Origin: Candidatus Aminicenans sakinawicola JGI OTU-1
Lineage (GTDB): Bacteria; Acidobacteriota; Aminicenantia; Aminicenantales; Aminicenantaceae
NCBI GenBank assembly: GCA_000493965.1
Contig: AWNV01000032.1
Location: 1-25,526 of the forward strand
DNA: 25,526 bases
Direction: 5' to 3'
Shown: one piece after another, positions 23,116 through 25,526 of the stretch
How positions within the stretch are numbered: the first letter of the stretch is position 1
How the letters are laid out: each line of letters starts with the position of its first letter
Notes under the pieces: model-generated
The model's database searches: none
What the model was told of the DNA's origin: nothing
The model's input: only the letters and a program-made list of their open reading frames with translations
Made by a program: the position numbers and the translations under genes

Positions 23116-23823
23116 TTATTTCTTTTCCTGCATAATCAGATTTGTCCCGTAGAGCGCAATAAAAGATACTGAAAGGAAATATAAAATATCCCTGGAATCA
23201 AGCATCCCCTTGGCTATATTTTTAAAATGGAAACTTGCACTGAGATACTGGAAAATTCCCACAAAAGAATTCGGGAGAAAAAACAGCATGAAATCCACTA
23301 ATACTGTAAGGGAAAAGCATATGACCATCCCAATTATAAATGCAATAACCTGATTTCGTGTCAGTGAAGATGCCAATAACCCGATTGCGCTAAAAGTTGC
23401 TCCAAGCAATAAAGCACCCAGATATCCCCCTATTACAGGCCCCCAATCGAGATCTCCTAAAAATGAAATTGAAAAGGCATATATAATAGTTGGGGCAAGC
23501 ATAATGCCAACAAAGGCTACGGCAGCTAAGAATTTCCCGATGATAATGTCTTTGAAAAAAACCGGCATTGTCAGCAAGATTTCATAGGAACCAACATTTA
23601 TCTCCTCAGAAAACAAGCGCATGGTAACGGCTGGAATGATAAAAGCAAATGTCACTGGCAAAAGTGAAAAGAATTGAGTCAGGCTGGCCTGACGGTTCAA
23701 GAAAAAAGTAGAAAAAAACAGCCAGCCTATAACGACTAAAAAAACCGAAATCACGATGTACGCGATCGGTGAAACAAAATAAGTTTTAAATTCTTTTTTA
23801 AATATGTGTTTCATATTACGCAT
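23116..23823 (-). CDS. ABC-2 type permease (GldF-like)
   Basis: 235 residues with about six membrane helices: 20-38, 50-67, about 100-120, 130-150, 160-182 and the C-terminal one near 210-228. It opens with MKHIFKKEFKTYFVSPIAYIVI, the usual amphipathic entry helix of GldF-like permeases, and has SEEINVGSYEILLTMPV in the first cytoplasmic loop, where the ATPase docks. It starts one base after the ATPase stop, so translation is coupled. A second ATG three codons in is possible. Confidence 0.88.
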   Translation of the reverse strand: MRNMKHIFKKEFKTYFVSPIAYIVISVFLVVIGWLFFSTFFLNRQASLTQFFSLLPVTFAFIIPAVTMRLFSEEINVGSYEILLTMPVFFKDIIIGKFLAAVAFVGIMLAPTIIYAFSISFLGDLDWGPVIGGYLGALLLGATFSAIGLLASSLTRNQVIAFIIGMVICFSLTVLVDFMLFFLPNSFVGIFQYLSASFHFKNIAKGMLDSRDILYFLSVSFIALYGTNLIMQEKK

Positions 23824-23824
23824 T

Positions 23825-24541
23825 TCAATTTCCCCTGGTCAATTTCCTGAATATATTTTCAAATGACTTTTCATGAAGCAAATTTCTTAAATTATCAATA
23901 GTATCATCTGCGACGATCTTGCCTTCATCTATTATCACAACACGATCACAGGTCACTTCTGCCTCACTCAAAATATGAGTTGAAAAGACTATTGTTTTTT
24001 CCTTCCCGATCTTTTTTATAATCTCTCGAGTCTCAGCAATCTGATTGGGATCCAGGCCGGATGTAGGTTCATCCAGGACAAGAATTTCCGGATTCCCCAT
24101 TAGTGCTTGGGCAATACCGACTCTCTGACGGTATCCTTTTGAAAGCTCATCAATTGTTTTGTGCATTACTTCATTCAAGTTGCATAAATCTGCTAATTCA
24201 TGAAGATGAGACAGTTTTCTATTTTTTTCTACTCCCCTTATGTCAGCAATGTAATTTAAATAATCAAAAACCAACATGTCTCGATAGAGCGGTGCTTCTT
24301 CAGGCAGATATCCAATGCATTTTTTAATTTCAATCTGATGGTCATAGATATTATAATCCATAACCTTTATTGTTCCTGATGTAGGGCTCAAGTAACCGGT
24401 CAAGACCCTGTAAATCGTAGTTTTCCCAGCTCCGTTCGGTCCTAATAATCCCAGTATTTCGCCTTTATGAATCTCAAAACTCACATTATTTACAGCACAA
24501 AGTTCACCATAATACTTATTCAAATTTTCGATTTTTATCAT
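23825..24541 (-). CDS. ABC transporter ATPase (GldA-like)
   Basis: 238 residues. Walker A is GPNGAGKTT (34-42), the Q-loop region is GYLPEEAPLYRDM, the signature is LSKGYRQR (133-140), Walker B is EILVLDEPTSGLD (152-164) and the switch His is in FSTHILSEAE. The start at 24541 is preferred: AAGGAG lies six bases before this ATG, while a TTG two codons earlier has no room for a binding site. It energises the GldF/GldG-like partners downstream. It is first in the long minus-strand run ending with GH3. Confidence 0.92.
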   Translation of the reverse strand: MIKIENLNKYYGELCAVNNVSFEIHKGEILGLLGPNGAGKTTIYRVLTGYLSPTSGTIKVMDYNIYDHQIEIKKCIGYLPEEAPLYRDMLVFDYLNYIADIRGVEKNRKLSHLHELADLCNLNEVMHKTIDELSKGYRQRVGIAQALMGNPEILVLDEPTSGLDPNQIAETREIIKKIGKEKTIVFSTHILSEAEVTCDRVVIIDEGKIVADDTIDNLRNLLHEKSFENIFRKLTRGN

Positions 24542-24599
24542 AAGCAACTCCTTTCCTTAAATATAAACCTTTAGTTTGCCTCTAGTATTTTAATACATA

Positions 24600-24605
24600 A
24601 TTATA
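24600..24605 (-). promoter_or_regulatory. TATAAT box upstream of the ABC operon
   Basis: A perfect TATAAT on the minus strand about 60 bp before the ATPase start. The -35 at 17 bp (ATGCTG) is weak, so activation by a regulator or a different sigma factor is possible. Confidence 0.3.
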
Positions 24606-24885
24606 CCTCTTTCCGTTTCATACAGCATTCTATTTTCCTGTTTTTTCCATCATTTCCTTTAAATATTAGGATATACAACACGAAAAAATCGAAGTCAATG
24701 CATTGTAACGCAGCAGATGCGGTGAGAACGGCTCGCCTGAAAGGTAAAGAATGCCGATAAATTATTTAGATAAGATGAATTTGAGGGGATGTCTGCGCTC
24801 AAATTCATATTCTCAATAGTTAGCCCAGATTATTAATAAAAACTCCTAAAAAGCAAATTGGAGGAACTCCTGATATATTATCAGG
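24606..24885. other. Intergenic region with several hairpins between divergent genes
   Basis: No gene is visible. GGTGAG-AACGG-CTCGCC (24721-24737) is a 6-bp hairpin. ATGAATTTGAG (24775-24785) and CTCAAATTCAT (24798-24808) form a perfect 11-bp stem around a 12-base loop. CCTGATA-TAT-TATCAGG (24869-24885) is a perfect 7-bp hairpin or operator touching the -35 of the promoter for the phosphatidyltransferase. No T-run follows any of them. Confidence 0.5.
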
Positions 24886-24914
24886 TTGACTTGAATCCCA
24901 AATAATATTAGATT
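24886..24914 (+). promoter_or_regulatory. Promoter of the phosphatidyltransferase gene
   Basis: TTGACT (24886-24891), a 17-bp spacer and TAGATT (24909-24914), giving a leader of about 38 nt. The palindrome at 24869-24885 directly abuts the -35 and could be a repressor or activator site. Confidence 0.5.
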
Positions 24915-24958
24915 AATTTTGTTCTCTTTAAGAGAGCTATCGCTTTATAGAATACAAA

Positions 24959-25526
24959 ATGGATAGCCATCCTCAGAAAACATTCAGGATTTTACCAGAA
25001 AAGTTTGAATCATCCGTTGTTAAGTTTTCAAAAAAAGTTGCCGTTCTCTTTATCAACCTCAAAATCAGCCCAAACAAATTGACCGTCACAGCTTTTCTCG
25101 CAGGATTGGCTGCCGGTGTTTTATTCTTCTTTGAAAAGCCATTATTAGCAGGAATCATGATTTTAATATCCGGAGCATTTGATATGCTTGATGGAAAAGT
25201 CGCTGTAAAATCAAACCGACAAAGCCTTTTTGGAGCTATATTTGATTCTACTCTAGATAGATATTCCGAATTTTTCATTTACTTAGGGCTTGCCGCTCAT
25301 TTCAGAAGCCATTGGGCTTTATGGATTATCTTCTTCACTCTTCTAGGTTCAACCATGGCAAGCTATACAAGAGCTAGGGCTGAAGGGCTGGGAATCGAAT
25401 GTAAAATTGGAATTATGCAGAGGGCAGAAAGAATGGCGTTATTATTTTCTGGTGCAATCGCCGGATCCATTCTCAAAATTTTTAATCCTGTTATGATTGC
25501 AGTATTAGCGATTATTGCTCTTGTCT
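24959..25526 (+). CDS. CDP-alcohol phosphatidyltransferase (partial)
   Basis: The first 189 codons; the gene runs off the window. It makes a phospholipid by moving a CDP-linked phosphatidyl (or archaetidyl-like) group to an alcohol in the membrane. The motif is in FDMLDGKVAVKSNRQSLFGAIFDSTLDR: D-x2-D-G-x2-A, then eight residues, G-x3-D-x3-D. The Arg expected after Ala is Val (codon GTA). Hydrophobic segments surround it (LTVTAFLAGLAAGVLFFF, ALWIIFFTLLG). TRARAEGLGIECKIGIMQRAERM resembles phosphatidylinositol(-phosphate) synthase relatives. The ATG at 24959 has no clear ribosome binding site; a stop at 24929 rules out a longer start of any length. Confidence 0.85.
   Translation, partial: MDSHPQKTFRILPEKFESSVVKFSKKVAVLFINLKISPNKLTVTAFLAGLAAGVLFFFEKPLLAGIMILISGAFDMLDGKVAVKSNRQSLFGAIFDSTLDRYSEFFIYLGLAAHFRSHWALWIIFFTLLGSTMASYTRARAEGLGIECKIGIMQRAERMALLFSGAIAGSILKIFNPVMIAVLAIIALV

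Noticed and set aside
24973..25278. A 101-residue minus-strand frame
   Set aside because: It lies antisense to the well-supported phosphatidyltransferase and has no family features.

Overview
The window is bacterial DNA of moderately low GC. Its gene content suggests an anaerobic, saccharolytic bacterium: a lipoprotein glycosidase, a xylulokinase, a Gld-type ABC exporter, an MtaA/HemE-family protein and an archaeal-style split GMP synthase. No gene here fixes the phylum, so I do not name one. Nearly all genes are on the minus strand. The exceptions are the hydantoinase pair (8338-12176) and a CDP-alcohol phosphatidyltransferase that runs off the right edge.

Left part (1-1793): a small secreted octapeptide-repeat protein, an orphan MtaA/uroporphyrinogen decarboxylase-like protein, a small membrane protein and tRNA-Glu(CUC). 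Accessory stretch (about 1800-6850): visibly AT-rich and full of unknown genes. It holds a lone integron gene cassette (2219-3038) with a recognisable attC site and no integrase nearby. Next comes a tightly packed three-gene operon (5483 to 3366): a TIGR04255-like protein, an unknown protein and a PIN-like nuclease with a Cys cluster. Then comes a two-gene unit with a strong promoter, made of a truncated nuclease-like protein and a DUF6680-like membrane protein. The three-gene PIN operon is my best candidate for an undescribed toxin-antitoxin or defence-like system.

Core part (6864-15441): the ATP-pyrophosphatase subunit of a split GMP synthase; a long intergenic region with a 10-bp inverted repeat that may be a structured RNA; hyuB-hyuA (hydantoinase/oxoprolinase family); an asparagine synthase-like protein whose catalytic Cys is Ser and whose glutaminase domain is eroded; a DUF1846 protein; and tRNA-Leu(UAA).

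Right part (24541 down to 15588): one long co-directional run. It starts with an ABC ATPase, an ABC-2 permease, a GldG-like auxiliary protein and a DUF4340 protein (a Gld-type ABC system). It continues with at most 43 bp between genes into xylulokinase and a GH3 beta-xylosidase/beta-glucosidase lipoprotein, so export or envelope functions and pentose use may be co-transcribed. A divergent intergenic region with two hairpins separates this run from the phosphatidyltransferase.
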